Source: Planctomycetota bacterium (GTDB lineage: Bacteria > Planctomycetota > Phycisphaerae > UBA1845). From it: DNA of 41,389 bases. This document shows, in pieces, positions 1 to 7,051 of this stretch (positions are counted from its first letter, which is position 1; each line of letters opens with the position of its first letter). The stretch covers positions 1 through 41,389 of the forward strand of contig BOJX01000016.1 of the NCBI GenBank assembly GCA_016860685.1, written 5' to 3'. A program made the translations under genes and the position numbers. The notes under the pieces are model-generated. The model worked only from the letters and a program-made list of their open reading frames with translations, was not told where the DNA came from and made no database searches.

Positions 1-168
1 CCCCGCCTCGATGTCGAGGGCGCGCCCGGCTCGCAAGCGATCCTCGTCCTTCCAGATCTCGCGCGCCGACGTGGCGCGCGGATTCGGCGGGGTATCGTTC
101 GACCGATCCGGAACCCGCGATCCGGAGAGGCGCTCCGGAGCGCGGCATTCCGTCGATCGATGCGGCGA

Positions 169-1134
169 TTACAGACAGTCGCCCTTGACCTTTTTGCTCA
201 GGTCGCAGGTGACGTTGAACGCCTTGTACGCCGGTCCGCACGGAAGGTCCGTGAAGTTCCGCTTGCCCTTGCCGGTGGACTTGGTCGTGATCGTCCGCTC
301 GGCGACGACATTGTTCCCGTCCCGGATCTGCACGACATACTCCGTGTTCGGCACGTGGTTCGTCAGCGTCACCGCCACCGTGTCGGCGCCGGGATTGCCG
401 TCATCCTTGTACTTCGCCTTCACCGCGGCGCCGTCCGGGCAGACGTCGGCGCCGGCTTCCACCAGCGACACGTCGTCGATGTAGTGCCCGCTGCTGCCGA
501 AAAACGTCGGTTCGCCCGCGTAAAGGTCAAGCGCCTGGATCGTCGGCTGACCTCCGCCACTGATCCCGTCGATCCACGACTTGCCGAAGACGAACTGCAC
601 TCCGTCGTAGTAGTAATCCACGACGTCATTATCCAGGTCGATTTCCGCCCGGAACTCGACCCACCGGTCGCGGATCAAAGGAAGCTCCTCGCCGGTGAAG
701 TCCGCGTGGACGGTGCTCAGGTCGCCGTCGAGCCACACTTGCAGCGACCAGTTGTTGCCCGCCGGGCAGTTGTCCAGGGGATACGTGTTCAGCAGGATGA
801 TGAACCCCGCTCCGACCATGTCGCTCGGGCAATACGTCCACGCCGTGAAGGTCCACCGCCCCCCCGCGACATCGAACGTATGCACCGTGTCGTCGCCCAG
901 CCCGCCCCCGCCGCCGACGTTGCCCACCAGCTTCAGCGAGTTCGACCCGCTGTGCGCCTGCTCGTTCGAGACTTCGCCGCACACGTCAAAACTCCCGCAC
1001 CACTCCACCCACGTGCTCTGGGTGCAGAGGTTGCCCGTCGCGTAGGCATCGAAATTGTCCGAGAAATCCTGCGCGGAAAGGCGCGCCCCGCCCAGCGCAG
1101 CCGCGATCGCAATGAGAGTATGAAAACGTTTCAT
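169..1134 (-). CDS. Secreted protein with LamG/jelly-roll-like domain
   Basis: This gene encodes a 321-residue exported protein of unknown function. Residues 1-21 form a Sec signal peptide ending L-S-A-Q. The middle part (about 25-215) is rich in aromatic and Gly/Asp residues and carries phrases such as DNFDAYATG, WTFTAWTYCPSD and HYIDDVSLVE. These resemble the beta-sandwich LamG/concanavalin-like domains of planctomycete surface proteins. The C-terminal 100 residues form a second beta-rich, Fn3-like module ending in Cys pairs (LPCGP, NVTCDL, GDCL), probably disulfides. An AAGGAG ribosome site lies 7 bases before the ATG, and the stop is TAA. It stands alone on its strand. The likely place is the cell surface or periplasm, possibly binding sugars. 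The domain class is inferred from residue pattern only. Confidence 0.75.
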   Translation of the reverse strand: MKRFHTLIAIAAALGGARLSAQDFSDNFDAYATGNLCTQSTWVEWCGSFDVCGEVSNEQAHSGSNSLKLVGNVGGGGGLGDDTVHTFDVAGGRWTFTAWTYCPSDMVGAGFIILLNTYPLDNCPAGNNWSLQVWLDGDLSTVHADFTGEELPLIRDRWVEFRAEIDLDNDVVDYYYDGVQFVFGKSWIDGISGGGQPTIQALDLYAGEPTFFGSSGHYIDDVSLVEAGADVCPDGAAVKAKYKDDGNPGADTVAVTLTNHVPNTEYVVQIRDGNNVVAERTITTKSTGKGKRNFTDLPCGPAYKAFNVTCDLSKKVKGDCL

Positions 1135-2113
1135 GCTCGCTCCTTCGTGGTCCGCTCTGCCTGCGTCTCACCGCGCCGAGAGCGGACCCGCGGCGCGGGG
1201 ATCGAATGTTCGTCGGGGGCGACCTTCAGGTGTCACGCCTGTGACGCGGGGACGCCTGAGGCTTCCCCCGCGCCGTCGTTGGAGCAACCGATCCGCGCCC
1301 TCGTCGGCGGACTCCGGGCATGCGCTCGTTGAAGAAATCGGGCGCCTAAGTCATGAAAAAAAAGATAAGGATAGGGACTCAGCGCAAACGGCCTTCGACG
1401 GGAAACCGGCGCCCCCCTCCACGTCTGCCCGCCGAATGTCGCGACACGCGGCCAACCGCGAGATGTCCGCTCGCTGCACACCTCGCCGCCCTCCTCGCTG
1501 TTGCGGATAACGCGCTCTTAACAGACGTTCACACGGGATTCAAGGAAAATTAACGGATTCCTTCACGGATTTTGAGAATTCAACTCCGCAAGCTCTCACG
1601 CGTACGCCGCCGACACCGCCGACGCGGCGAAACCCGATTAATTCACCGCCAGCCCGCGCCGTCAAACCCCGAACAAACTCCTTGAGAGCGCTGTAGGGCG
1701 GGCTTTGCCCGCTGGTGGTTTTCGACGAGGCCGGTCTGCGGGACTTTCAGGGAGAGACTCTTGTATCGACTTACTCCCTCCCGAGTCTCCATCTGACTCC
1801 GGTTGCGGGGTGTTGGAATCACATGAACTTACCCGGCGCGATCCTGCGGCGAGGGAGGGACGGGAGGTGTTGTGCTCCGGGACATCCTCCGGCAGCCCTT
1901 ATCCTGGAGAATCGCCCCGGAAGTCTTTACCCCGAAGATCATCCGAACGTCGTAGCCCCGGAAGGGACGCTGGAAAACAGCCCGGCACGCCACTGCTGGA
2001 AAGCATGCGCGGGGAAAGCGAAGTCCCGAAGGGCCGAAGAAGCTCCGCAAGCCCGCCGCGCCGTCGTGGAGAAAACGCCGTCGGACCTGCAATTCTCCGG
2101 CGAGGTCCCGCAC
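1135..2113. other. Gene-poor stretch of about 980 bases
   Basis: No convincing gene is visible on either strand. Open frames exist, but they are Arg/Pro/Ser-rich frames of the kind GC-rich DNA produces by chance. The first part (1135-1350) is the upstream region of the secreted-protein gene on the minus strand. Positions 1500-1680 are clearly AT-richer than the surroundings. A GCGGGC-TTT-GCCCGC hairpin sits at 1698-1712. From 1830 to 2110 short GAAG/CCGGAAG motifs recur irregularly. The stretch could hold an untranslated RNA or a decayed gene, but nothing specific can be shown. Confidence 0.5.
1698..1712. repeat. Small GC hairpin, GCGGGC-TTT-GCCCGC
   Basis: A perfect six-pair inverted repeat with a TTT loop lies inside the gene-poor stretch. 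It resembles the GC-rich intergenic hairpins found elsewhere in this window (15.8, 20.85 and 26.2 kb), but its loop and flanks differ, so it may not be the same family. No T-tract follows on either strand, so it is not an obvious terminator. Confidence 0.4.
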
Positions 2114-2842
2114 TCACTCGCCCGCCTCCTCGCTCCGCGCACGCAGCGGACCGAAGGGACTGGCAACCCGCGGCCTCCCGGGAACCAGGTGGGCCGCGCT
2201 CAACACCGGACACCCCTGATCGAAATCCTCCTCCAGCGCCGCTAGCGTCAGGAACGTCGCCGAGGCGCCCGCCTGCATCAGCCGTTTCGCCGTGGCGATC
2301 CCCTGGCCGATGCCCACTGCGGGGATTCCCGTCCCGGCCGCGGCCTGCACCAGCGCCGGCGACGCCGCGCAGATCAGCGTCTTCCCTTCCATCAGGTGCA
2401 GCTCGCGCAACGGCGCAGCACGAAGATGCGGTTGTCCCGGCAGCCCCAGCATGCGCGTGAAGAACTCCGACAACTTCTCCCGATCCAGAACACGCTGCCG
2501 CGCCGCCTTGTTCGAGCCGATCGTGACCAGCACAAGCTCCGCCCGACGCTTCAGCCCGATCAGGGCGGTCGTCGTCTCCGCCTGCGCCGCACAAAGTTCA
2601 AGACACTCGTCCGACTCGCATCGCGCCTCGAACCGCCGGACGAACTCAGGAACCTTCGACGCCGCCGCACCCGGAACCCACCGCCCCGCCGGTTCCCCGA
2701 AGCGAAACCGCCGCCAGAACTCGGCACGATCAAGCCTCGGAACTCCCGCCTCGCCAGCGGCGGCGGTGTATGCAGCCCAGACCGCAGGCTCGACATCCAC
2801 CACCGGACCGTCCATCTCCAGGATCAGGCGCACCTGTAACAC
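2114..2842 (-). CDS. HAD-like protein with degenerate catalytic motifs
   Basis: The 242-residue product has the length and layout of a haloacid dehalogenase-superfamily phosphatase (beta-phosphoglucomutase/Gph type). The N-terminal LILEMDGPVVDVEP matches motif I (FDxDGTLxD), a helical cap follows, and LVLVTIGSN matches motif II. The motif I nucleophile Asp is Glu (E9) and the Thr after Gly is Pro. In motif IV the usual GDSxxD is LICAASPALVQAA, so the metal-binding Asp residues are missing. The frame and its strong GC third-position bias are intact, so this looks like an expressed pseudoenzyme rather than a broken gene. The start is GTG. It lies 53 bases after the kynurenine monooxygenase gene on the same strand, so co-transcription is likely. 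Function is unknown; a binding or regulatory role is only inference. Confidence 0.75.
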   Translation of the reverse strand: MLQVRLILEMDGPVVDVEPAVWAAYTAAAGEAGVPRLDRAEFWRRFRFGEPAGRWVPGAAASKVPEFVRRFEARCESDECLELCAAQAETTTALIGLKRRAELVLVTIGSNKAARQRVLDREKLSEFFTRMLGLPGQPHLRAAPLRELHLMEGKTLICAASPALVQAAAGTGIPAVGIGQGIATAKRLMQAGASATFLTLAALEEDFDQGCPVLSAAHLVPGRPRVASPFGPLRARSEEAGE

Positions 2843-2895
2843 CCCCGCTCAACAAGTTCGGCGTCGAACGCGGACCGCGACGCGGAATCTCCGAC

Positions 2896-4248
2896 TCACG
2901 CCGCCGCAAGCAGCAGCACGATCAGCAGCAACATGACGGCCGCCGCCGCCGCCGCACCCAGCCGCCGGTTTTGCCGCCGCGCACGCGCCACGGCATCCGC
3001 GTACGCGATCGTCGAAAACGACACCATCGAATACAGCGGCAGGTAGGCGTCGCCCAGCAGGCGGTGCAGCAGCTTCTCCCCCTTTTTCTTCATCAGAAAC
3101 ACGCGAGACCCCGTCTTGTCACGCATCTCAAGAAAGTTCCCGATCGCCAGGTCCGCCAGGGCGTCCGCGTGGCGCTTGCGACGACGCTCGTATTCGCGGA
3201 AGGCTGCCCCCAGATCCGTCGGCGAGCCGCGAAGGCAATCCCGAAGCGCCGGGCAATCCTCGAACGCGCAGTTCGCCCCCTGACCGTAAAACGGCACCAC
3301 GGCGTGCGCCGCGTCCCCCAGCAACACCACCTTGTCCCGGTAGTGCCACGGACGGCAGCGGATTGTCACCAGCGAAGGGTTCGGGTTGTTGCGAAAATCC
3401 TCAATCAGCGTCGGCATATGCGGCACGGCGTCGGGGAACACGCGATCAAAAAAACGGCGAACCTCATCATCGGTGCGCACCGCCGCGGCGGAGTTCTCTC
3501 CCTCGTGCGCCCAGAACAGCGTGCAGGTGAACGACCCGTCGATGTTCGGCAGCGCGATCATCATGAACGACTTTCGAGGCCAGATGTGCAGCGCGTTCCG
3601 CTCGATGCGGTGACGTCCGTCCGCGCCGGGCGGGATCGAAAGCTCCTTGTACCCGTGCGCGAGGTAGCTCTGGCTGTAATCGAACCGGTCGAGTCGCTGC
3701 ATCGCCGCCCGAACCGCCGAGAACGCTCCGTCCGCCCCGATCACGACCCCCGGCGCGGTCTCAACGCTTTCGCCGTCGGCTCCGCGATGAAAGCGCGCCC
3801 GCCCGGTCTCAAGATCCACGCCGACGCACTTGTGATCGAAGTGAACGCGGACGTTCGGCATCGCCCGAGCGGCTTCGATCAGCATCACGTTGAGGTCTTT
3901 GCGCGAGACGGAGTTGATCGCCTGATCCGGATGCACGCCGTAAGGCTGGTACACCACGTCTCCGCTGACGCCGTGAATCATCCGCCCGCGCATCGGCACC
4001 GCGCGCCTCAACACCTCCTCGGCAAGCCCGACGCCGCGCAACGCCTCAATCCCCCGCACCGAAATCGCCAGGTTGATCGACCGCCCCGCGTCCACCTTCC
4101 CGGACCGCGGGTCGCCGCGCCGCTCATACAGGTCCACGTCGTACCCGTCGCGCCCCAGAGTGATCGCCATCAACGCCCCGCCCAGCCCGCCGCCGACGAT
4201 CGTGAAAGCGCGAGGAGCTTCGGTTGAACGCGTCGGCGGGATCGGCAT
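2896..4248 (-). CDS. kmo: Kynurenine 3-monooxygenase (FAD-dependent)
   Basis: This 450-residue flavoprotein is expected to hydroxylate L-kynurenine to 3-hydroxykynurenine with NADPH and O2. The Rossmann FAD site IVGGGLGG is at residues 17-24, followed by the acidic end of beta-2 (DLYERR). The GRSINLAISVRG segment and the GDAAHAVVPFYGQGANCAFEDC region are hallmarks of this family. The last 24 residues (LGAAAAAAVMLLLIVLLLAAA-like) form a membrane anchor, as in eukaryotic KMO. The ATG at 4248 is chosen because GAGGTGG lies just upstream and the similarity begins there; the frame stays open 37 codons further upstream. A CATAAT -10-like box lies near 4262. Tryptophan 2,3-dioxygenase, an earlier step of the pathway, is 9.6 kb away. 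Kynurenine formamidase and kynureninase are not in the window. Confidence 0.92.
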   Translation of the reverse strand: MPIPPTRSTEAPRAFTIVGGGLGGALMAITLGRDGYDVDLYERRGDPRSGKVDAGRSINLAISVRGIEALRGVGLAEEVLRRAVPMRGRMIHGVSGDVVYQPYGVHPDQAINSVSRKDLNVMLIEAARAMPNVRVHFDHKCVGVDLETGRARFHRGADGESVETAPGVVIGADGAFSAVRAAMQRLDRFDYSQSYLAHGYKELSIPPGADGRHRIERNALHIWPRKSFMMIALPNIDGSFTCTLFWAHEGENSAAAVRTDDEVRRFFDRVFPDAVPHMPTLIEDFRNNPNPSLVTIRCRPWHYRDKVVLLGDAAHAVVPFYGQGANCAFEDCPALRDCLRGSPTDLGAAFREYERRRKRHADALADLAIGNFLEMRDKTGSRVFLMKKKGEKLLHRLLGDAYLPLYSMVSFSTIAYADAVARARRQNRRLGAAAAAAVMLLLIVLLLAAA

Positions 4249-4352
4249 AGGACCACCTCGATTATGCCCGAATATTGACCGCGTTGACTTCCGGTCCGTG
4301 TCAAATCCGGGATCGAACGGAAACACCGGTCGACCTGCGCACCCTTCTTCCC

Positions 4353-4979
4353 CTACCACCCCGCCGGTTTGTGTATGAACCCGCCTTGCCCGTCCGGTAA
4401 AGCGGACGGGAATTGAGAGACCGAAAGCAGCCGCAACGGAAACGTTCGGTTTCGGTCAGCGGCCGATCGTAATTCGACGGCAGCCCCGCGCGTCGGATTC
4501 CGGGACGGAACATACACGATGATTTTCTTCTCCGGCGCCTCCGACTTCGCCAGGTTCAACGCCGGGACGAGATCGGAATCACCGCTCACGACGATGAAAC
4601 GATCCGCATTGTCGTGGTATATGTCCCGCAGGAGTTGTACCGCAATATTCACATCCGTGCGCTTCTCTTCAGGCATTACGAAGGTGCGCGATCCGTTAAA
4701 CGTGCACGAAGTCACCTGACACTTGCGCTCTTTGAATTTGAATTTGCCGAGAATGACGTTTACTTCCGGAGTCGTGGCAAGGGCTCGAAGATAAATCTCC
4801 TGATTCGTTCGCGTCTCACCATCCACGATGGCGGTAAAGTAATGAATGCGCTGAATTTGATCATGCGGCCGAAGATGCCGGAAGCAAAGCGCAAGGTTCA
4901 GCCACTTGTGGGAGGAGCCACGGACCGCTCCGTAGTAGAAGTTGAAGCCGTCTACGTAGATGATGCTTCGCGCGGGCAT
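4353..4979 (-). CDS. NYN-domain (PIN-like) nuclease family protein, LabA/DUF88 type
   Basis: The 208-residue protein is a NYN domain, a PIN-fold family whose members are often metal-dependent RNases. The acidic site is intact: YVDGFN with D10 and N13, EKRTDVNIAVQLL with K106 and D109, and SGDSDLVPAL with D134 and D136. About 35 residues follow the domain with no recognised motif. The coding sequence is visibly AT-richer than its neighbours and uses less GC-biased codons, which points to horizontal acquisition. AGGA lies just before the ATG. The gene has its own promoter (5045-5072) and a leader with two hairpins, one of them followed by a T-rich run like an attenuator. Substrate and role are unknown. 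Stand-alone NYN proteins have been linked to RNA turnover, toxin-like activity and defence, but nothing here decides between these. Confidence 0.85.
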   Translation of the reverse strand: MPARSIIYVDGFNFYYGAVRGSSHKWLNLALCFRHLRPHDQIQRIHYFTAIVDGETRTNQEIYLRALATTPEVNVILGKFKFKERKCQVTSCTFNGSRTFVMPEEKRTDVNIAVQLLRDIYHDNADRFIVVSGDSDLVPALNLAKSEAPEKKIIVYVPSRNPTRGAAVELRSAADRNRTFPLRLLSVSQFPSALPDGQGGFIHKPAGW

Positions 4980-4992
4980 TTCCTAAGAAAAC

Positions 4993-5030
4993 GGGCAGCC
5001 ATGTAGGCTGCCCAACCCGCATGTCGCGGG
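4993..5030 (-). promoter_or_regulatory. Twin hairpins in the leader of the NYN gene
   Basis: Two adjacent perfect inverted repeats lie between the promoter and the NYN start codon. The first (4993-5013) is GGGCAGCC-ATGTA-GGCTGCCC, an eight-pair stem. The second (5016-5030) is CCCGC-ATGTC-GCGGG, a five-pair stem. Both have five-base loops that begin ATGT on the plus strand. Read in the direction of the NYN gene, the larger hairpin is followed at once by GTTTTCTTAGGAA and then the ATG. It therefore looks like an intrinsic terminator/attenuator placed on top of the ribosome-binding site. Confidence 0.6.
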
Positions 5031-5044
5031 GGAGTCGTACAGGA

Positions 5045-5072
5045 AGTGTATTTGCGCCTGTCGCGTTGTCAA
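5045..5072 (-). promoter_or_regulatory. Sigma-70-like promoter of the NYN gene
   Basis: On the minus strand a perfect TTGACA -35 box (5067-5072) and a TACACT -10 box (5045-5050) are separated by 16 bases. Transcription would begin near 5038, giving a leader of about 58 bases that contains both hairpins. This is one of the best-matched housekeeping promoters in the window. Confidence 0.55.
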
Positions 5073-5234
5073 ACTGCGGAGAGAAGAAAGTCCGATAAAT
5101 CCCGACTTCAATGGGCTCCCCGCCGCTACAACGTCAACAATGTGCTTGCGACTCGGCTCGGTGGTAAGAGTACAAGGTGGCGGGGTCGTCTGGGCAAATC
5201 GCCGAGAGCGCCCGCAAAGACGGAGCAAGAAACC

Positions 5235-5603
5235 GTGCATCAGCACAAACGCAGCTTACTCTCTGCCGGTCTGATTGCGCTAGCGCTGTTGCCCGCCTGC
5301 CACGACGCCCGCTACGACGCCGCTCGCCAGCGCCGCGACGACAGCGTCGAGAAGGTTGCCCGATCCTGGGAGCGACAGGAGACTCAGCGCGACGCCCGAG
5401 TCCTCAAGACGCTTCATCACATCGAAGACGTCGAGGCCGACCGACCGCAGAAGCTCGAGGCAATGAACCGCAAGATCGAGAAGGAGCTTCAAGAGCGCGA
5501 GATGAAACGCCGCGAACTTCAGCCGGTCTGGAACATGCGCCTCCGCAAACTCTTCCAGGGCGATCCGCAGGGCGCCGACGAGGCTTTCGCCAAGATGTAC
5601 TGA
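5235..5603 (+). CDS. Small charged coiled-coil lipoprotein
   Basis: The 122-residue product starts at GTG, with GGAG nine bases upstream, and opens with a lipoprotein signal peptide (positive n-region HQHKRS, hydrophobic core, lipobox L-P-A-C). The mature part is almost entirely charged and helical, with runs such as VEKVARSWERQETQRDARVLK and MNRKIEKELQEREMKRRE, and is likely a short coiled coil at the membrane. No catalytic motif is visible and no family is recognised. The frame is open upstream of the GTG, but that part is Arg-rich and lacks any signal features. It converges on the cbb3 cluster; a seven-pair hairpin lies between them. Confidence 0.7.
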   Translation: MHQHKRSLLSAGLIALALLPACHDARYDAARQRRDDSVEKVARSWERQETQRDARVLKTLHHIEDVEADRPQKLEAMNRKIEKELQEREMKRRELQPVWNMRLRKLFQGDPQGADEAFAKMY

Positions 5604-5611
5604 TCCGCGGA

Positions 5612-5641
5612 CGCCAACGTCACGGCCGCACGAGGTTGGCG
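5612..5641. terminator. Possible hairpin between converging genes
   Basis: CGCCAAC (5612-5618) pairs perfectly with GTTGGCG (5635-5641) around a 16-base loop containing CGGCCG. It lies 9 bases after the lipoprotein stop and 38 bases from the end of the converging oxidase operon. No T-tract follows on either strand, so any terminator function is weakly supported. Confidence 0.3.
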
Positions 5642-5678
5642 CATCGCAGCGGCACGCAGGCGACGCCGTCCGCCGCCG

Positions 5679-5846
5679 TCAGAAATACGTCTTCGCCGCT
5701 GGAACCGCGTACGCAAGGATGTACCAGATCATCGCCACCCAGAACGCCACCCACATCAGACGCACGTACCACGGAATGCGATGCGTCGTGTACGTGTGAT
5801 ACTGACGGTCTTCCGCCGCCGCCGAAGGCTCCACCTTCAGACTCAT
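5679..5846 (-). CDS. Small single-span membrane protein of the cbb3 oxidase cluster
   Basis: This 55-residue protein has a polar N-terminus (about 25 residues) and one clear membrane helix (VRLMWVAFWVAMIWYILAYAV), and ends AAKTYF. Its ATG overlaps the stop of the preceding gene as ATGA, which implies translational coupling. Position and size match the small accessory subunits (CcoQ/CcoH-like) that follow ccoN and ccoO in many clusters, but sequence identity to those is not claimed. It is the last gene of the cluster. A role in assembly or stability of the oxidase is inferred from context. Confidence 0.7.
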   Translation of the reverse strand: MSLKVEPSAAAEDRQYHTYTTHRIPWYVRLMWVAFWVAMIWYILAYAVPAAKTYF

Positions 5847-6169
5847 GTCCGCCTCCCCGCTTTTTCGCCGGCCTCGAGGCGCTCCTCCTGCTCCAGCATC
5901 GTGTACTTCGGCGCCTCCACGTCCTTGAACATGCCGTGCAGCACCGCCCAGATCATCAGACACAAAAACCCCAGCGTCGCCAGAAAGTAATTCGCCAGCG
6001 GAATCAGCGTGAACTCCGTCCCCCCTTCGCGGAGCACCACGCGAACAAATTCGTAAATCTTCGTCCCGAACCCCAGCGACGCCGGAACAAGGATCCCGAT
6101 CGTCAGCCCCCAGACCACCCACCGCTGCCCGCGCGTCGAGGTTCTGATGTCAGCCGCCATGTCGCTCAT
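5843..6169 (-). CDS. Two-span membrane protein of the cbb3 oxidase cluster
   Basis: The 108-residue protein has two predicted membrane helices: WVVWGLTIGILVPASLGFG (about 17-37) and a second, IPLANYFLATLGFLCLMIWAVLHG (about 57-80). A charged C-terminal tail ends EAGEKAGRRT. The start at 6169 has GGGAGGG upstream and overlaps the ccoO stop as ATGA; the stop overlaps the next gene in the same way. The upstream extension of the frame is Arg-rich and overlaps ccoO, so it is rejected. The family is not recognised. Tight coupling to ccoO suggests a subunit or assembly factor of the oxidase. Confidence 0.75.
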   Translation of the reverse strand: MSDMAADIRTSTRGQRWVVWGLTIGILVPASLGFGTKIYEFVRVVLREGGTEFTLIPLANYFLATLGFLCLMIWAVLHGMFKDVEAPKYTMLEQEERLEAGEKAGRRT

Positions 6170-6873
6170 CCCTCCCTTCCGTCGTCGCCGCGCCCGGGCC
6201 CCTGCGCCACGCCGTCCTGCGCGCCCCGCGTCGGCGGCGTCAACTGCGGCGGACCCTCCCCGTAGTAATACGGATACTCGGGAAGCCAACTCCCCAGCCA
6301 CTGCACATACGTGATGATGCTCATCCCGTCACGGTTCGGGTATCCCCGCTCGTCGAAGAACCACGTGTACGCCGGCATCACCGTCGTCGGTACGACGCTC
6401 ATCGGGTTGTAGAAATGCGCCAGGTGCCAGTCATTCGTCCGCCGCGCCCCCTCACGCGACAGGTCCGGTCCGACCCGTCGCGTCCCGAAAAGCACCGGGC
6501 GCTGAAGCTCATTCTGATACTCGTTCGCGTGCGACACCGGACCCCACCGCTCGCTCTCCCGCGACACCGGACGCACCTGCTGCGAGTGACAATGCCAGCA
6601 CGCCTCCCCGACGTACACCTCGTGCCCGCGCCGCAGCGCCGCCGCGAAGTTCTCCTTGGTCGGCGGCCCCCCGAAGTACCGCTCGAACTCCGCCGGAAAT
6701 CGCTCATGAAGCTCGACGAACTCGTGAAGCAAACCCTGCTCCGCGATCTGCTCGACCGTCAGCTCCGGCTGATCCACGTAGATCAGCCACGGCAGCAGCC
6801 CCATCACGAGGAACGCCAGCACAAAAAAGCCCAGCCCCGCGATCGCAAACACGCCTGACTTGGTTTCAAACAT
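6166..6873 (-). CDS. ccoO: cbb3-type cytochrome c oxidase, monoheme subunit II (CcoO/FixO-like)
   Basis: The 235-residue protein has an N-terminal membrane anchor (about 8-32) and a periplasmic cytochrome c domain with the heme site CWHCH (C92, C95, H96). SQQVRPVSRESERWGPVSHANEY follows, a typical CcoO sequence, and TTVMPAYTWFF supplies the axial Met. GTRRVGPDLSREGARR is also a CcoO signature. It passes electrons from the diheme cytochrome to CcoN. The C-terminal 35 residues, rich in Gly, Pro and Asp, are an extension. GAGG precedes the ATG. A 178-base gap holding three tandem copies of an intergenic repeat separates it from ccoN, which is unusual because ccoN and ccoO are normally adjacent. 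Confidence 0.92.
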   Translation of the reverse strand: MFETKSGVFAIAGLGFFVLAFLVMGLLPWLIYVDQPELTVEQIAEQGLLHEFVELHERFPAEFERYFGGPPTKENFAAALRRGHEVYVGEACWHCHSQQVRPVSRESERWGPVSHANEYQNELQRPVLFGTRRVGPDLSREGARRTNDWHLAHFYNPMSVVPTTVMPAYTWFFDERGYPNRDGMSIITYVQWLGSWLPEYPYYYGEGPPQLTPPTRGAQDGVAQGPGRGDDGREG

Positions 6874-6898
6874 CGCCCATCCTCATCACGCCCGCTCC

Positions 6899-6996
6899 AA
6901 CCCGACCACGCCCGTCAGACAGCGTTCCGCAATCCGCCGAGCCGCGACCGTTAGGAAATGCTCTAACCGGACCGCGCCCGTGAGGAAGCGGGCCTT
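6899..6996. repeat. Three tandem copies of intergenic repeat family 1
   Basis: Three related units of about 32 bases lie head to tail between ccoN and ccoO: around 6899-6928, 6934-6963 and 6965-6996. Each follows the pattern CCGA(G/C)C(G/C)(A/C)CGCCCGT-AGGAAGCG. The third (ACCGGACCGCGCCCGTGAGG) is closest to the copies at 8.6, 15.9, 21.2, 34.35 and 36.4 kb. No frame crosses the array. Confidence 0.65.
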
Positions 6997-7051
6997 GAAC
7001 CCGCGCCCCCGATCCGATGATCGTTGGCTGAAACACCGCCGCCGCCCCACC

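Noticed and set aside
1-168. Minus-strand open stretch at the left edge that reads protein-like (SAREIWKDEDRLRAGRALDI)
   Set aside because: It continues the frame after the stop of the secreted-protein gene, but no ATG or GTG start precedes it. It could be the 5' part of a gene with an unusual start, but too little is in the window.
1705-2460. Long plus-strand frames over the gene-poor region and the HAD gene
   Set aside because: They are rich in Arg, Pro and Ser, lack any motif, and overlap the better supported minus-strand HAD gene; typical GC-rich shadows.
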